A DNA stretch of 64,000 nucleotides from Vogesella indigofera (GTDB lineage Bacteria > Pseudomonadota > Gammaproteobacteria > Burkholderiales > Chromobacteriaceae). The translations under genes and the position numbers were made by a program. Shown here piece by piece: positions 37,502 to 47,180 of this stretch. The stretch's first letter is position 1. Every line of letters begins with the position of its first letter. The DNA is taken from contig NZ_RBID01000013.1 in the NCBI RefSeq assembly GCF_003633895.1, forward strand, positions 186,001 to 250,000, read 5' to 3'. The notes under the pieces were generated by a model. It had not been told where the DNA came from and did no database searches. It worked only from the letters and a program-made list of their open reading frames with translations.

Positions 37502-38905
37502 ATGAGTGCTTCATCCCCAGGACTGAGCCACGGGCTCAAGGAACGTCACGTCACCATGTTGTCCATCGCCGGCGTGATCGGCGCCGGCCTGTTTGTCGGC
37601 TCCGGCCACGCCATTGCCGAAGCCGGCCCGGCGGTGCTGATCGCCTACGCCATCGCCGGCCTGCTGGTGATCCTGGTCATGCGCATGCTCGGTGAAATGG
37701 CGGTCGCCTCGCCGGACACCGGCTCGTTTTCCACCTACGCCGACCGCGCCATCGGCCACTGGGCCGGTTACCTGATCGGCTGGCTGTACTGGTGGTTCTG
37801 GGTACTGGTCATTCCACTGGAAGCCACCGCCGCCGCCACCATCCTGCACACCTGGTTTGCCGGCGTGCCGCTGTGGGCGTTTGCGCTGGGCATCACCGTG
37901 CTGCTGACCATCACCAACCTGTTCAGCGTCAAGAACTACGGCGAGTTCGAATTCTGGTTCGCGCTGGTCAAGGTGGTCGCCATCATCGCCTTCCTGGCCA
38001 TTGCCGCCGCCGCCATCATGGGCCTGATTCCGGGCAGCCAGACCAGTGGCGTGTCCAACCTGTTCGCCCACGGCGGCTTCATGCCCAACGGCTTCGGCGC
38101 GGTGCTGGGTGCGATGCTGACCACCATGTTCACCTTCCTCGGCACCGAGATCGTCACCATCGCCGCCGCCGAATCCGACAACCCGCAGCAGCAGATCACC
38201 AAGGCCACCAACTCGGTGGTATGGCGTATCAGCCTGTTCTACCTCGGTTCGATCTTCGTGGTGACCTCGCTGGTGGCGTGGAACGACCCGCAGTTGGCCG
38301 CACTGGGCTCCTACCAGCGCACGCTGGAGCTGATCGGCATTCCCAACGCCAAGGCCATCGTTGACGTGGTGGTGCTGATCTCGGTGGCCAGCTGCCTGAA
38401 CTCGGCGCTGTATACCGCCTCGCGCATGCTGTACTCGCTGTCCACCCGTCGCGACGCGATGCAGGTGTTCAATAAGACCGCCAGCAACGGCACGCCGCAA
38501 AACGCGGTGCTGGGTTCGATGGTGGTGGGCTTCATGATGGTGATCGCCAACTATCTGGTACCGGAAGCGGTGTTCAACGTGCTGCTGGCCACCTCCGGCG
38601 CCATCGCCCTGCTGGTTTACATGGCGATCGCCATCTCCCAGCTGCGCATGCGTCAGCGCATGATTGCCCGCGGCGAAACCCCGGCCTTCAAGATGTGGCT
38701 GTTCCCGTGGCTGACCTGGGCGGTGATCCTGTTCATCGCCGCGGTACTGGTGCTCATGGCCTTCCGCCACGATCACCAGATCGAAGTGCTGAGCACCGCC
38801 GTACTGACCGTGCTGCTGCTGCTCGTCGGCTGGGTCCGCTCGCGCCTGCTGGGTACCGACTGGCGCCACAGCAGCACCGCGCTGGCTGCGGCCAACGCTG
38901 GCTGA
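37502..38905 (+). CDS. gabP: GABA-type amino acid permease
   Basis: Twelve-helix amino-acid/cation symporter of the APC family (467 residues). It resembles E. coli GabP along its length: LKERHVTMLSIAGVIGAGLF at the start, TGSFSTYADRAIGHWAGY, GWLYWWFWVLVIPLEA, SVKNYGEFEFWFALVK and SVASCLNSALYTASRMLYSL. Start is the ATG at 37502. It is divergent from a MocR regulator and followed by a terminator. Exact substrate (4-aminobutyrate or a related compound) is inferred from similarity. Confidence 0.88.
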   Translation: MSASSPGLSHGLKERHVTMLSIAGVIGAGLFVGSGHAIAEAGPAVLIAYAIAGLLVILVMRMLGEMAVASPDTGSFSTYADRAIGHWAGYLIGWLYWWFWVLVIPLEATAAATILHTWFAGVPLWAFALGITVLLTITNLFSVKNYGEFEFWFALVKVVAIIAFLAIAAAAIMGLIPGSQTSGVSNLFAHGGFMPNGFGAVLGAMLTTMFTFLGTEIVTIAAAESDNPQQQITKATNSVVWRISLFYLGSIFVVTSLVAWNDPQLAALGSYQRTLELIGIPNAKAIVDVVVLISVASCLNSALYTASRMLYSLSTRRDAMQVFNKTASNGTPQNAVLGSMVVGFMMVIANYLVPEAVFNVLLATSGAIALLVYMAIAISQLRMRQRMIARGETPAFKMWLFPWLTWAVILFIAAVLVLMAFRHDHQIEVLSTAVLTVLLLLVGWVRSRLLGTDWRHSSTALAAANAG

Positions 38906-38941
38906 GCCCGCATCACACCCGAATACCCTGGCTGTCTGCTT

Positions 38942-38965
38942 GCCCGCCTCTGGCGGGCTTTTTTT
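38942..38965 (+). terminator. Terminator after gabP
   Basis: GCCCGCC, loop TCT, GGCGGGC and seven T: a compact intrinsic terminator 36 bases past the stop. Confidence 0.9.
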
Positions 38966-38991
38966 CGTGCTGCGGCCACCGCGCGGGCAAG

Positions 38992-39016
38992 AAAAAACCC
39001 CGGCACAGGCCGGGGT
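38992..39016 (-). terminator. Terminator after engB
   Basis: On the minus strand ACCCCGGC pairs with GCCGGGGT around a four-base loop and is followed by six T. It faces the gabP terminator in the convergent gap. Confidence 0.88.
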
Positions 39017-39086
39017 CAATACCTTTGCAGGCTCCTGCTCAGGGAGGTGAAGCAGGAAGGTGTGAACACCTGCTTACTTTGACGGC

Positions 39087-39734
39087 TTACTCGGGCAAAG
39101 TTCCGGCGGCACCGTGATTTTCTTCGCCACCGAAGTCGTCCTCCGCCACCGCGGCGAACCAGTCCTGCACCTGCTGCTCGACTTCGGCGGTACCGGTCTT
39201 CTTCGAGCTGGAGAACAGCTGGATGCTGATTTGCGGGTAGTCATGCAGTTCTTTTTTGACCGAGGCCAAGACTTTCTGCTGCTCCTGACGCGATAATTTG
39301 TCGGCTTTGGACAACAGGATGTGCACCGGACGGTTGGTCTCGCTGAAAAACTCGATCATCTTCCAGTCCAGATCGCGCAGCGGCCGGCGCGAATCCATGA
39401 TCAGCAACAGGCCGATCAGGCTGGTACGCGACTGCAGGTACTGCCCCAGCAGCGCCACCCAGTGGGCGCGCACCGCCTCCGGCACTTCGGCGTAGCCGTA
39501 GCCGGGCAGGTCGACCAGGTAGCGTTCCTGGCCCAGGTCGAAGAAATTGATATGCTGCGTCCGCCCCGGCGTCTTGGACACGAAGGCCAGGCGGGTGCGG
39601 TTGCACAGGGTATTGATGGCGCTGGACTTGCCGGCATTGGAGCGCCCGACAAAGGCGATCTCGGCACGGGTCGGCGGCAAATCCTTAAGATGATTTACGG
39701 TGGTAAAGAAGCGGGCGTTCTGAAAGATCGTCAT
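39087..39734 (-). CDS. engB: Ribosome biogenesis GTP-binding protein EngB (YsxC/YihA)
   Basis: Essential GTPase for 50S subunit assembly. The 215 residues show the P-loop GRSNAGKSS at 30-38, switch [13 protein letters not shown], and the G4 motif SKADK. The C-terminal Glu/Asp-rich tail is longer than the core needs. It is divergent from cytochrome c4 and has its own terminator. Confidence 0.96.
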   Translation of the reverse strand: MTIFQNARFFTTVNHLKDLPPTRAEIAFVGRSNAGKSSAINTLCNRTRLAFVSKTPGRTQHINFFDLGQERYLVDLPGYGYAEVPEAVRAHWVALLGQYLQSRTSLIGLLLIMDSRRPLRDLDWKMIEFFSETNRPVHILLSKADKLSRQEQQKVLASVKKELHDYPQISIQLFSSSKKTGTAEVEQQVQDWFAAVAEDDFGGEENHGAAGTLPE

Positions 39735-39825
39735 AGTAGTAAGTGTAAAGTCAGTTGGTATAGAATAGCAGGTTTGAAATTGCCACCTTTACAGATATTT
39801 ACGCAATCTCTCTCGAGGAGTGACC

Positions 39826-40443
39826 ATGAAACGTAAGATGCTGTTGGCGATCGCTGCCGCTACCCTCGCCGGTAGCGCACTGGCCGCCACCCCAGCTGTG
39901 ACCCGTGGCGATGTCGCCAAAGGCAAAGTAATTGCCGAGCAAGTGTGTGCCGCCTGTCACGGTGCGGACGGCAACAGCGTGGCCTCCGCCAACCCGTCGC
40001 TGGCTGGCCAGCACGCCAAATACCTGGAAAGCCAGCTCAAGGCCTTCAAGAGTGGCGAACGCAAGAACCCGATCATGCTGGGCATGGCTTCCAGCCTGTC
40101 CGACGCCGACATGAAAAACGTGGCCGAGTACTTCAGCGAACAGAAGCTGAAAGCACGCCAGGCCAACGACAAGGCACTGCTGCCAGCCGGCCAGAAGCTG
40201 TACAAGGCCGGTAACCCGGTGACCCGCGTTCCGGCCTGTATGGCCTGCCACGGTGCCGCCGGCAAGGGCTTCCCGGCGCAGTACCCGGCGCTGGGCAGCC
40301 AGCACGCCGCCTACATCGTCAAACAGCTGAATGATTTCAAGGCTGGCACGGATCGCAAGAACTCGATCATGGCCGATGTGGCCATGCGCATGTCTGATGC
40401 CGACATGAAAGCGGTAGCAGAATACATTTCCGGCCTGCGTTAA
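39826..40443 (+). CDS. Diheme cytochrome c4
   Basis: Periplasmic electron carrier of 205 residues with a signal peptide (LLAIAAATLAGSALA, cleavage near 20). Two homologous cytochrome c domains each have a heme site: C41-A-A-C-H45 and C138-M-A-C-H142. Distal Met ligands fit the MLGMASSLSDADM and MADVAMRMSDADM segments. It precedes the resB/resC heme-attachment genes, which would mature it. A clear AGGAG site precedes the ATG at 39826. Confidence 0.93.
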   Translation: MKRKMLLAIAAATLAGSALAATPAVTRGDVAKGKVIAEQVCAACHGADGNSVASANPSLAGQHAKYLESQLKAFKSGERKNPIMLGMASSLSDADMKNVAEYFSEQKLKARQANDKALLPAGQKLYKAGNPVTRVPACMACHGAAGKGFPAQYPALGSQHAAYIVKQLNDFKAGTDRKNSIMADVAMRMSDADMKAVAEYISGLR

Positions 40444-40470
40444 GCGCAACTTTTTGCTGCTGTCACGTTC

Positions 40471-40498
40471 CAAAGGGGGGCCTTCACGCCCCCCTTTG
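40471..40498. terminator. Hairpin between cytochrome c4 and resB
   Basis: CAAAGGGGGGC and its complement form 11 perfect pairs around a six-base loop, ending in CTTTG. Likely an intrinsic terminator or attenuator 27 bases past the cytochrome stop; the T-run is short. Confidence 0.7.
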
Positions 40499-40515
40499 TC
40501 GTGCTTTGAAAACAC

Positions 40516-42537
40516 ATGAAACCCAATAAGCCTTCAGCATCGAATCTTCACCACGCGTACGAGCTGTTCAGTTCGATGCGCTTCGCCATCGGCTTGCTGA
40601 CCATTCTGGCCATCGCCTCGATCATCGGCACCGTGCTCAAGCAGAACGAGCCCTATCCCAACTACGCCTTCGAGTTCGGCCAGTTCTGGTTTGTCGCCTT
40701 CGAGAAGCTGGGCCTGTACGACGTGTACCACTCGTCGTGGTTCCTGCTGATCCTCGCCTTCCTGGTGCTGTCCACCACGCTGTGCATCATCCGCAACGGG
40801 CCGACCTTCCTGCGCGAAATGAAGAGCTTCCGCGAGCGCGCCACCGACAACTCGCTGCGCGCGATGCGCCACAGCCAGCAGCTGGACCTGACGCTGGACG
40901 AGGCACGGGCGATGCGCCTGCTGCAGGGCCACGGCCTGCGCGTGAAGCGCGTGCCGCGCGACGACGGCAGCGTGCTGCTGGCGGCGAAGAAGGGCAGTGT
41001 CAACAAGCTGGGCTACTTCTTTGCCCACATCGCGATGGTGGTCATCTGCATCGGCGGCCTGATGGACGGCAACCTGCCGCTCAAGCTCGGCGAGCTGACC
41101 GGCAGCATCAAGCCGGAAACGCGCGAACTGCCGCAGGCACAGATTCCGGAACAGAGCCGTCTTGGCGCCGGCAACCTGTCGTTCCGCGGCAGCGTGACGG
41201 TGCCGGAAGGCAAGAGCGCCGACGTGATCTTCATGAACAGCGGCAATGGCTACCTGGTGCAGGAGCTGCCGTTCATCGTCACGCTGAAGAAATTCCACGT
41301 CGACTACTACAGCAACGGCATGCCCAAGCTGTTCGCCAGCGACCTGATCATCACCGACAAGGGCAGCGGCAAGACCTCCGAACACACCATCAAGGTCAAC
41401 CACCCGCTGGTGGTCGACGGCGTGGCCATCTACCAGGCCAGCTTCGGCGACGGCGGCTCGCCGCTGCAACTGAAGGCGTGGAACCTGCAGGCACCGCAGG
41501 CGGCACCGACCGACATCAAGGGCAACTCGCTGGGCGCACAACCGCTGAAGGTCAACGGCCGCGACTACCAGCTGGAATTCGGCGAGCTGCGCGTGTTCAA
41601 CGTGGAAAACACCGACGCGCCGGGCAGCGACGACAAGTCTCTTGAACAACGCCTCAACGACGCACGCTCGGTACGGCAGGACACCAAGGCGCTGAAGAAC
41701 ATCGGCCCGTCGATCAGCTTCAAGCTGCGCGACCAGCACGGCCAGGCGCGTGAATACCAGCACTATATGGCGCCGATGCAGCAGGACGGCGAGTGGTACC
41801 AGGTGGCCGGGGTGCGCAGCGACGTGGCTCAGCCGTTCCAGTACCTGCGCATTCCGCTCGACAAGGACATGAGCATCGCCAGCTTCATGCGCCTGTACGC
41901 GGCGCTGAAGAACCCGGCGCTGTACGACGAGATCCGTGAACGCACCACCGCCAAGGCGATGCAGGGTCAGGCGATCAGCCCGGCGATGCAGCAGCAGTTC
42001 TCCGACAGCGTGCGCTGGGTGCTGTCCCGCTTTGCCCAGGGCGGCTTCGGCGCGCTGGAACAGTTCCTTGACGACAAGGTGCCGGCCGACAAGCGCCAGG
42101 CGATTGCGCAGACCTATATCAAGATCCTGCAGGGTGCGGTGGTCGACGTGATGGACGTGGCGCAGGCCAAGGCCGGTCTGGCGCCATGGCCGCAGGACGC
42201 CAAGCACTACCGCTTCCTGCTCGACAGCCTGGTCAGCGTCAGCGCGCTGCAGGACTACGCGGCGCCGGTATACCTGGAAATGAGCGGCTTTGAGCAGGTG
42301 CAGTCCTCCGGCCTGCAAATGACGCGCTCGCCGGGCAAGAACGTGGTGTATCTTGGCTCGCTGCTGCTGGTGATCGGCATCATCCTGATGTTCTACGTGC
42401 GCGAAGTGCGCGTCTGGCTGCTGCTGCAGCGCGACGGCACCCGACTGGCGATGACCTCCAACCGCCACAACCGCGATCTGGACCAGGACTTCGAGCGCAT
42501 GGTCGACTATCTGAACAAACAGGCTGGAGAAGCATGA
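40516..42537 (+). CDS. resB: Cytochrome c biogenesis protein ResB (Ccs1)
   Basis: One half of the System II heme-attachment complex. The 673 residues have an N-terminal membrane block (MRFAIGLLTILAIASIIGTVL, then FLLILAFLVLSTTLCI), the ResB signature FFAHIAMVVICIGGLMDG, a large periplasmic domain and a C-terminal membrane segment (LGSLLLVIGIILMFYVREVRVW). It overlaps resC by ATGA. Confidence 0.94.
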   Translation: MKPNKPSASNLHHAYELFSSMRFAIGLLTILAIASIIGTVLKQNEPYPNYAFEFGQFWFVAFEKLGLYDVYHSSWFLLILAFLVLSTTLCIIRNGPTFLREMKSFRERATDNSLRAMRHSQQLDLTLDEARAMRLLQGHGLRVKRVPRDDGSVLLAAKKGSVNKLGYFFAHIAMVVICIGGLMDGNLPLKLGELTGSIKPETRELPQAQIPEQSRLGAGNLSFRGSVTVPEGKSADVIFMNSGNGYLVQELPFIVTLKKFHVDYYSNGMPKLFASDLIITDKGSGKTSEHTIKVNHPLVVDGVAIYQASFGDGGSPLQLKAWNLQAPQAAPTDIKGNSLGAQPLKVNGRDYQLEFGELRVFNVENTDAPGSDDKSLEQRLNDARSVRQDTKALKNIGPSISFKLRDQHGQAREYQHYMAPMQQDGEWYQVAGVRSDVAQPFQYLRIPLDKDMSIASFMRLYAALKNPALYDEIRERTTAKAMQGQAISPAMQQQFSDSVRWVLSRFAQGGFGALEQFLDDKVPADKRQAIAQTYIKILQGAVVDVMDVAQAKAGLAPWPQDAKHYRFLLDSLVSVSALQDYAAPVYLEMSGFEQVQSSGLQMTRSPGKNVVYLGSLLLVIGIILMFYVREVRVWLLLQRDGTRLAMTSNRHNRDLDQDFERMVDYLNKQAGEA

Positions 42538-43670
42538 TGGAGATGGTGTTGCAACAACCGCTGTACAAGCGTCTGGCCGCCGGTGACTGGCTGTACGCGC
42601 TGCTGATCGTCGTCGCCGCCGGCTACAGCTTCAGCCTGTACGGCAGCGCGCTGGACTACTACGAACAGCTGATCCTGGCCGGCAGCAGTATCGCGCTGGT
42701 GGCGCTGGGCTGGTTCTGGCCGAGCTGGCGCTGGTTCTTCCCGCTGGCCGGGGCGGTGTCGCTGCTGGCGATCCAGCTGTACGACCACAACCTGGCGCGC
42801 GCGGCGGAAAGCTTCGGCCTGAAGTACCTGCTGTCCAGCCAGTCGTCGTTCATGTGGATGTGCACGCTGTTCTTCCTTGCCACCGTGCTGTACTGGGCCG
42901 GCACCCTCTCCCGCGCCGGCCTGCTGATGCGCATGGGCAGCGGCCTGACCTGGGCGGCGGCGGTGTTCGCGCTGGCCGGCCTGTTCACCCGCTGGTACGA
43001 AAGCTACCTGATCGCGCCGGACGTTGGCCGCATCCCGGTCTCCAACCTGTATGAAGTGTTCATCCTGTTCTGCCTGATCACCGCGCTGATGTATTTGTAC
43101 TACGAGGCCAAGTTCGCGGTGCGCCAGGTCGGCGCCTTCGTGCTGCTGGTGATCAGCGCCGCAGTCGGCTTCATCCTGTGGTACACCTTCGACCGCCAGG
43201 CGCACGAGATCCAGCCGCTGATCCCGGCGCTGCAATCGTGGTGGATGAAGATCCACGTGCCCGCCAACTTCGTCGGCTACGGCGCGTTCGCGATGTCGGC
43301 GATGATCGGCGTGGCGCAGCTGCTGATCCGCCGCGGCATCCTCGCCAGCCGCCTACCCTCGGCCGAGGTGCTGGACGAGGTGATGTACAAGGCGATCGCC
43401 GTCGGCTTCCTGTTCTTCACCATCGCCACCATCCTCGGTGCGATGTGGGCGGCGGATGCCTGGGGCGGCTACTGGAGCTGGGACCCGAAAGAAACCTGGG
43501 CACTGATCGTGTGGCTGAACTACGCCGCCTGGCTGCACATGCGCCTGGTCAAGGGCTGGCGCGGCGAGCCGCTGGCGTGGTGGGCGGTGGTCGGCCTGCT
43601 GGTCACCTCGTTCGCCTTCATCGGCGTCAACATGTTCCTGTCCGGCCTGCACTCCTACGGCGCGCTGTAA
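42534..43670 (+). CDS. resC: Cytochrome c biogenesis protein ResC (CcsA)
   Basis: Heme-handling subunit of System II cytochrome c maturation. The 378 residues form about eight transmembrane segments. The WWD-type heme motif WGGYWSWDPKETWALI lies near 315-330 and flanking histidines are present (IHVPANFVGYG, WLHMRLVKGW). It starts inside the resB stop and a perfect repeat palindrome follows. Confidence 0.95.
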   Translation: MMEMVLQQPLYKRLAAGDWLYALLIVVAAGYSFSLYGSALDYYEQLILAGSSIALVALGWFWPSWRWFFPLAGAVSLLAIQLYDHNLARAAESFGLKYLLSSQSSFMWMCTLFFLATVLYWAGTLSRAGLLMRMGSGLTWAAAVFALAGLFTRWYESYLIAPDVGRIPVSNLYEVFILFCLITALMYLYYEAKFAVRQVGAFVLLVISAAVGFILWYTFDRQAHEIQPLIPALQSWWMKIHVPANFVGYGAFAMSAMIGVAQLLIRRGILASRLPSAEVLDEVMYKAIAVGFLFFTIATILGAMWAADAWGGYWSWDPKETWALIVWLNYAAWLHMRLVKGWRGEPLAWWAVVGLLVTSFAFIGVNMFLSGLHSYGAL

Positions 43671-43673
43671 CAC

Positions 43674-43699
43674 AAGGTTGGCCGCATGCGGCCAACCCT
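43674..43699. repeat. Inverted pair of the 13-mer after resC
   Basis: Exact AAGGTTGGCCGCA (43674-43686) is joined directly to TGCGGCCAACCCT (43687-43699, one mismatch). Together they give a perfect 22-base palindrome with no loop, three bases past the resC stop. No T-run follows. Confidence 0.85.
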
Positions 43700-43744
43700 G
43701 TCACCTCACGACCCGGCCCTGCGCCGGGTCGTGGCGTTTCCCGC

Positions 43745-44125
43745 TCAGGCGTACACCGACAGCTCCAGCAGGTTGCCGTCCGGATCGCGCAAATACAGGG
43801 AGCGAATCGACCCCAGCGCACCGGTGCGCGCCACCGGACCCAGCTCCACCGCCACGCCCCTGGCAGCCAGCTCCGCCGCCACCTCATCCAGCCCGCCACT
43901 CACGATCAGGCAGAGATCGGCACTGCCTGCCTGCGGCACCCGCGCGTGCGGCAGCAAGGGCGCGGCCGCCGGGTGCAGGTTGATCTTGTGCCGGCCGAAT
44001 TCCAGTGCCACCCGGCCCTCGCCAAATGTCACCGGCACCATGCCCAGCACATCACGATAAAACGCCACCGTGCGCGGAATATCCGCCACCGTCAGCACCA
44101 GATGATCCAGCCGTTCGATTTGCAT
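43745..44125 (-). CDS. VOC-family (glyoxalase-like) protein
   Basis: Metal-binding vicinal-oxygen-chelate fold protein of 126 residues. It begins IERLDHLVLTVADIPRTVAF with the first metal His, has LEFGRHKINLHP in the centre and ends with YLRDPDGNLLELSVY, where the Glu ligand lies. The family ranges from glyoxalase I to dioxygenases and antibiotic-resistance enzymes; a specific function cannot be given. Start is the ATG at 44125. Confidence 0.85.
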   Translation of the reverse strand: MQIERLDHLVLTVADIPRTVAFYRDVLGMVPVTFGEGRVALEFGRHKINLHPAAAPLLPHARVPQAGSADLCLIVSGGLDEVAAELAARGVAVELGPVARTGALGSIRSLYLRDPDGNLLELSVYA

Positions 44126-44282
44126 CCTGACTCCTTGCCGGGCACACCCTGCCGCACCATGCCGCAGTAGCCCCATCGTCATACTTTACCGCGCCCGGCG
44201 ATCGCGGCACACTGCCGCCATTGCCGCGCCCCTGCCGGCGCGGGGCAGCCCGTACGCTGCCAGACCACTAGCCGGAGCCGTC

Positions 44283-45464
44283 ATGAGCACACTTCCCCTG
44301 CACCCCGCCACCCTCGCCGTTCGCGCCGGCGAAGACGACTACCGCCCGCACGCCGCGCTGGCGGTGCCCATCGAGTTCGGCATCGCCCACGGCTACCCGG
44401 ATGTGGACAGCTGGGAACAGGTGGCGCGCGGCGATGTCCCCGGCCCGCTGTATGCCCGCAACAGCGCCCACCCCACCAGCCTGGCGCTGGAAGCCAAGCT
44501 GGCCGCGCTGGAAGGCGCGGTGGCAGCGGTGAGCTTCGGTAGCGGCATGGCGGCGATCAGCAGCACGCTGATGGCGCTGCTCAAACCCGGCGCGCGGGTG
44601 GTGGCCGGCAAGGACACCTACGGCGGCAGCCACTACCTGTTGCAGCACACCCTGCCGCAGTGGGGGGTGCAGGTGACGCTGTGCGACACCACCGATGCCG
44701 CCGCCTTCGACGCCGCGCTGGCCGGCGGCTGCGAGCTACTGTACCTGGAATCGCCGACCAACCCGCTGCTGAAGGTGCAGGACATCCGCCGCCTGGCCGC
44801 CGCCGGCCATGCCGCCGGCGCGCTGGTGGTGATCGACAACACCTTCGCCACCCCGGTGAACCAGAACCCGCTGGCGCTGGGCGCCGACCTGGTACTGCAC
44901 AGCGCCACCAAGTTCCTGGGCGGCCACGCCGACGCCATGGGCGGCATCGTCTGTGGCAGCCAGGCGCTGACCGACCGCATCCGCCACTACCGCGAGATCC
45001 ACGGCGCCTGCCTCGACCCGATGAGCGCCTTCCTGATCCTGCGCGGCATCAAGACGCTGGCGCTGCGCATGCGCCAGCACAACGACAACGCGCTGGCGCT
45101 GGCGCAGTGGCTGCAGCAGCAGCCGGCGGTGGCGCAGGTGAACTACCCCGGCCTGCCGCAGCACCCGCAACACGCCATCGCCCGCGAGCAGATGCAGGGC
45201 TTCGGCGGCGTGCTCAGCTTCGAGCTGGCCGGCGGTTTTGCCGCCGTGCGCCGGCTGCTGCCGCGCTGCCAGCTGTTGATCCGCGCCGCCACGCTGGGCA
45301 CGGTGGACACCCTGCTGGGCGTGCCGAGCACCACCAGCCACGTGGAATGCACCGAACAGGAACGCATCGCGCTGGGCATTCCCGGCGGGCTGGTGCGCTG
45401 CTCGGTGGGCATCGAGGACATCCGCGACATCATCGCCGACCTGCAGCAGGCGCTGGCCGAGTGA
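44283..45464 (+). CDS. Cys/Met metabolism PLP-dependent enzyme
   Basis: Trans-sulfuration family enzyme of 393 residues. Family marks are YARNSAHPTSLALE near 57-70, FGSGMAAI near 85-92, YLESPTNPLLKV near 154-164, DNTFATPVNQNPL near 185-197 and the PLP lysine K210 (HSATKFLGGHAD). The C-terminal RCSVGIEDIRDIIADL is typical. Sequence alone does not separate cystathionine gamma-synthase, beta-lyase or methionine gamma-lyase activity. It precedes a GIY-YIG gene across a repeat hairpin. Confidence 0.88.
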   Translation: MSTLPLHPATLAVRAGEDDYRPHAALAVPIEFGIAHGYPDVDSWEQVARGDVPGPLYARNSAHPTSLALEAKLAALEGAVAAVSFGSGMAAISSTLMALLKPGARVVAGKDTYGGSHYLLQHTLPQWGVQVTLCDTTDAAAFDAALAGGCELLYLESPTNPLLKVQDIRRLAAAGHAAGALVVIDNTFATPVNQNPLALGADLVLHSATKFLGGHADAMGGIVCGSQALTDRIRHYREIHGACLDPMSAFLILRGIKTLALRMRQHNDNALALAQWLQQQPAVAQVNYPGLPQHPQHAIAREQMQGFGGVLSFELAGGFAAVRRLLPRCQLLIRAATLGTVDTLLGVPSTTSHVECTEQERIALGIPGGLVRCSVGIEDIRDIIADLQQALAE

Positions 45465-45478
45465 ACGCCACACTGCAA

Positions 45479-45509
45479 CAGGTTGGCCGCAGGCCTTGCG
45501 GCCAACCCT
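45479..45509. repeat. Inverted pair of repeat variants upstream of the GIY-YIG gene
   Basis: CAGGTTGGCCGCA and TGCGGCCAACCCT, each one mismatch from the consensus, flank GGCCT and form a hairpin between the PLP enzyme and the ATG at 45517. The second arm runs into the ribosome-site position. Confidence 0.8.
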
Positions 45510-45516
45510 GGCGGCC

Positions 45517-45792
45517 ATGAGCTGGTACCTGTACCTGCTGGAATGCCGCGGCGGCAGCCTGTACACCGGCATCAGCAATAACGTGGAAAAGCGCTACGCC
45601 GCCCATGTCGCCGGCAAGGGCGCGCGCTACACCCGCAGCTTTCCGCCCGAGCGTATCGCGCTGGTGCTGGAATTTGCCGACAAGGGCGAAGCACTGCGTG
45701 CCGAGCTGGCGGTCAAGGCGATGAGTGCGGCGCAGAAGCGGGCGTGGCTGGCGGCGCAAGCCATTAGCCCAGCTAATCAGATCGTGCAGTAA
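45517..45792 (+). CDS. GIY-YIG nuclease-fold protein (UPF0213/YhbQ type)
   Basis: Small 91-residue protein with a GIY-YIG domain: WYLYLLECRGGSLYTGISNN contains the paired Y-x-Y and T-G-I strands, then VEKRYAAHVAGKGARYTR with the conserved Arg and KGAR-YT. A Glu in the RAELAVKAMS helix is in the catalytic position. Family members are predicted nucleases of uncertain role. Start is the ATG at 45517; the upstream in-frame ATG comes from the repeat. Confidence 0.88.
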   Translation: MSWYLYLLECRGGSLYTGISNNVEKRYAAHVAGKGARYTRSFPPERIALVLEFADKGEALRAELAVKAMSAAQKRAWLAAQAISPANQIVQ

Positions 45793-45856
45793 TGCTGGCT
45801 TGTCGCCGCCAGCGGCCACGCGCACACTGCCAGCCATGCTCTGACAGGAAAACGCC

Positions 45857-47083
45857 ATGTTCCCTCTCGATACCCTCCCTACCGCCCTCCACCACGGCCA
45901 GCCACTGCTGTGGCACAACCCCGGCCTGCGTCCCGCCGCCGCGGCACTGACCGCCAGCGGCCACGGCCGCGCCGAGATCGAGGCCGCCATCGCCCGCTGG
46001 CAACGCTTCGCGCCGCTGCTGGCGCGGCTGTTTCCGGACAGCGTCGCCGCCGACGGCCACATCGACTCGCCACTGCTGAGCCAGAGCGACGAGCACGGCA
46101 AGCCGCTGTGGGTGAAAGCCGACCACGCACTGCCGATCACCGCCTGCATCAAGGCGCGCGGCGGCGTGTACGAGGTGCTGTGCCACGCCGAAGAGCTGGC
46201 GCTGGCCGCCGGCCTGCTGCAAGCCGGCGACAGCTACGCCGTGCTGGCCGACGCGCCGGCGCACGCGTTGTTCGCACAGCACCGCATCCTGGTCGGCAGC
46301 ACCGGCAACCTCGGCTACAGCGTCGGGGTGATGGCGCGCGCGCTGGGGCTGGGAGTGGAAGTGCACATGTCGCACGACGCCAAGGAGTGGAAAAAGCAGC
46401 GCCTGCGCGCGCTGGGTGCCACGGTGGTGGAGCATGCCGGCGACTACGCGCTGGCGGTGGCCGCCGCGCGCAACAACGCGGCCGCTGATGCGCGCGCCTA
46501 TTTCATCGACGACGAAAGCTCACTGCTGCTGTTCTTCGGCTACGCCGCCGCGGCGTGGGATCTGGCGCCGCAACTGGCCGCCGCCGGCCTGCGACCAACG
46601 CCGGAGCAGCCGCTGCGGGTGTACCTGCCCTGCGGCGTCGGCGGCGCACCCGGTGGCGTCGCCTTCGGCCTGAAGTGCCTGTTCGGCGACGCGGTGCAGT
46701 GCGTGCTGGTGGAGCCGGTGGCCTCGCCCTGCTTCCTGCTGCGCCTCGCCACTGGTGACGACGCGCTGTCGGTATACGACATCGGCCTCGACAACCGCAC
46801 CGTGGCCGACGGCCTGGCGGTGCCGCGCGCCTCCGCCACCGTGGCCGGCATCGTGCAGCAGCTGATCGACGCGGTGGTCACCGTCAGCGACGCCAGCCTG
46901 CTGGCGGCCGTGCGCCAGCAGTGGCAGCAACACGGCCTGCGGCTGGAGCCGTCCGCCGCCGCCGGCTTCGTCGCCCATCAGCTGGCCAGCGAACAATGGC
47001 CGGGGAATGTGATCCCGGTGGTATGGACCACCGGCGGCAACGGCCTGCCGGACGAGGTGTTTTTGCCGCTGCTGGCGGAGTGA
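45857..47083 (+). CDS. dsdA: D-serine dehydratase
   Basis: PLP-dependent enzyme that converts D-serine to pyruvate and ammonia. The 408 residues include the DsdA signature LPITACIKARGGVYEVL with the PLP lysine K99, the preceding LWVKADHA, the phosphate loop GSTGNLGYSVG and SHDAKEWKKQRLR. It is a little shorter than E. coli DsdA (442). A LysR gene lies about 1.5 kb downstream on the other strand, with a repeat island and a membrane protein between. Confidence 0.9.
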   Translation: MFPLDTLPTALHHGQPLLWHNPGLRPAAAALTASGHGRAEIEAAIARWQRFAPLLARLFPDSVAADGHIDSPLLSQSDEHGKPLWVKADHALPITACIKARGGVYEVLCHAEELALAAGLLQAGDSYAVLADAPAHALFAQHRILVGSTGNLGYSVGVMARALGLGVEVHMSHDAKEWKKQRLRALGATVVEHAGDYALAVAAARNNAAADARAYFIDDESSLLLFFGYAAAAWDLAPQLAAAGLRPTPEQPLRVYLPCGVGGAPGGVAFGLKCLFGDAVQCVLVEPVASPCFLLRLATGDDALSVYDIGLDNRTVADGLAVPRASATVAGIVQQLIDAVVTVSDASLLAAVRQQWQQHGLRLEPSAAAGFVAHQLASEQWPGNVIPVVWTTGGNGLPDEVFLPLLAE

Positions 47084-47104
47084 TTTAAAGGCCGCTCAAC
47101 AGCA

Positions 47105-47148
47105 AAAAGGTTGGCCGCAAACCGGTAACGGCTTGCGGCCAACCTTTT
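47105..47148. repeat. Repeat hairpin, left copy of a duplicated cassette
   Basis: Exact 13-mers in inverted orientation (47107-47119 and 47134-47146) form a 16-base stem with a loop ACCGGTAACGGC. It lies 22 bases after dsdA and ends in CCTTTT, so it may terminate that gene. An almost identical cassette, with the same loop, is at 47684-47727. Confidence 0.88.
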
Positions 47149-47180
47149 GTATTCCATCCCGGGATATGCGGGCTTCAACA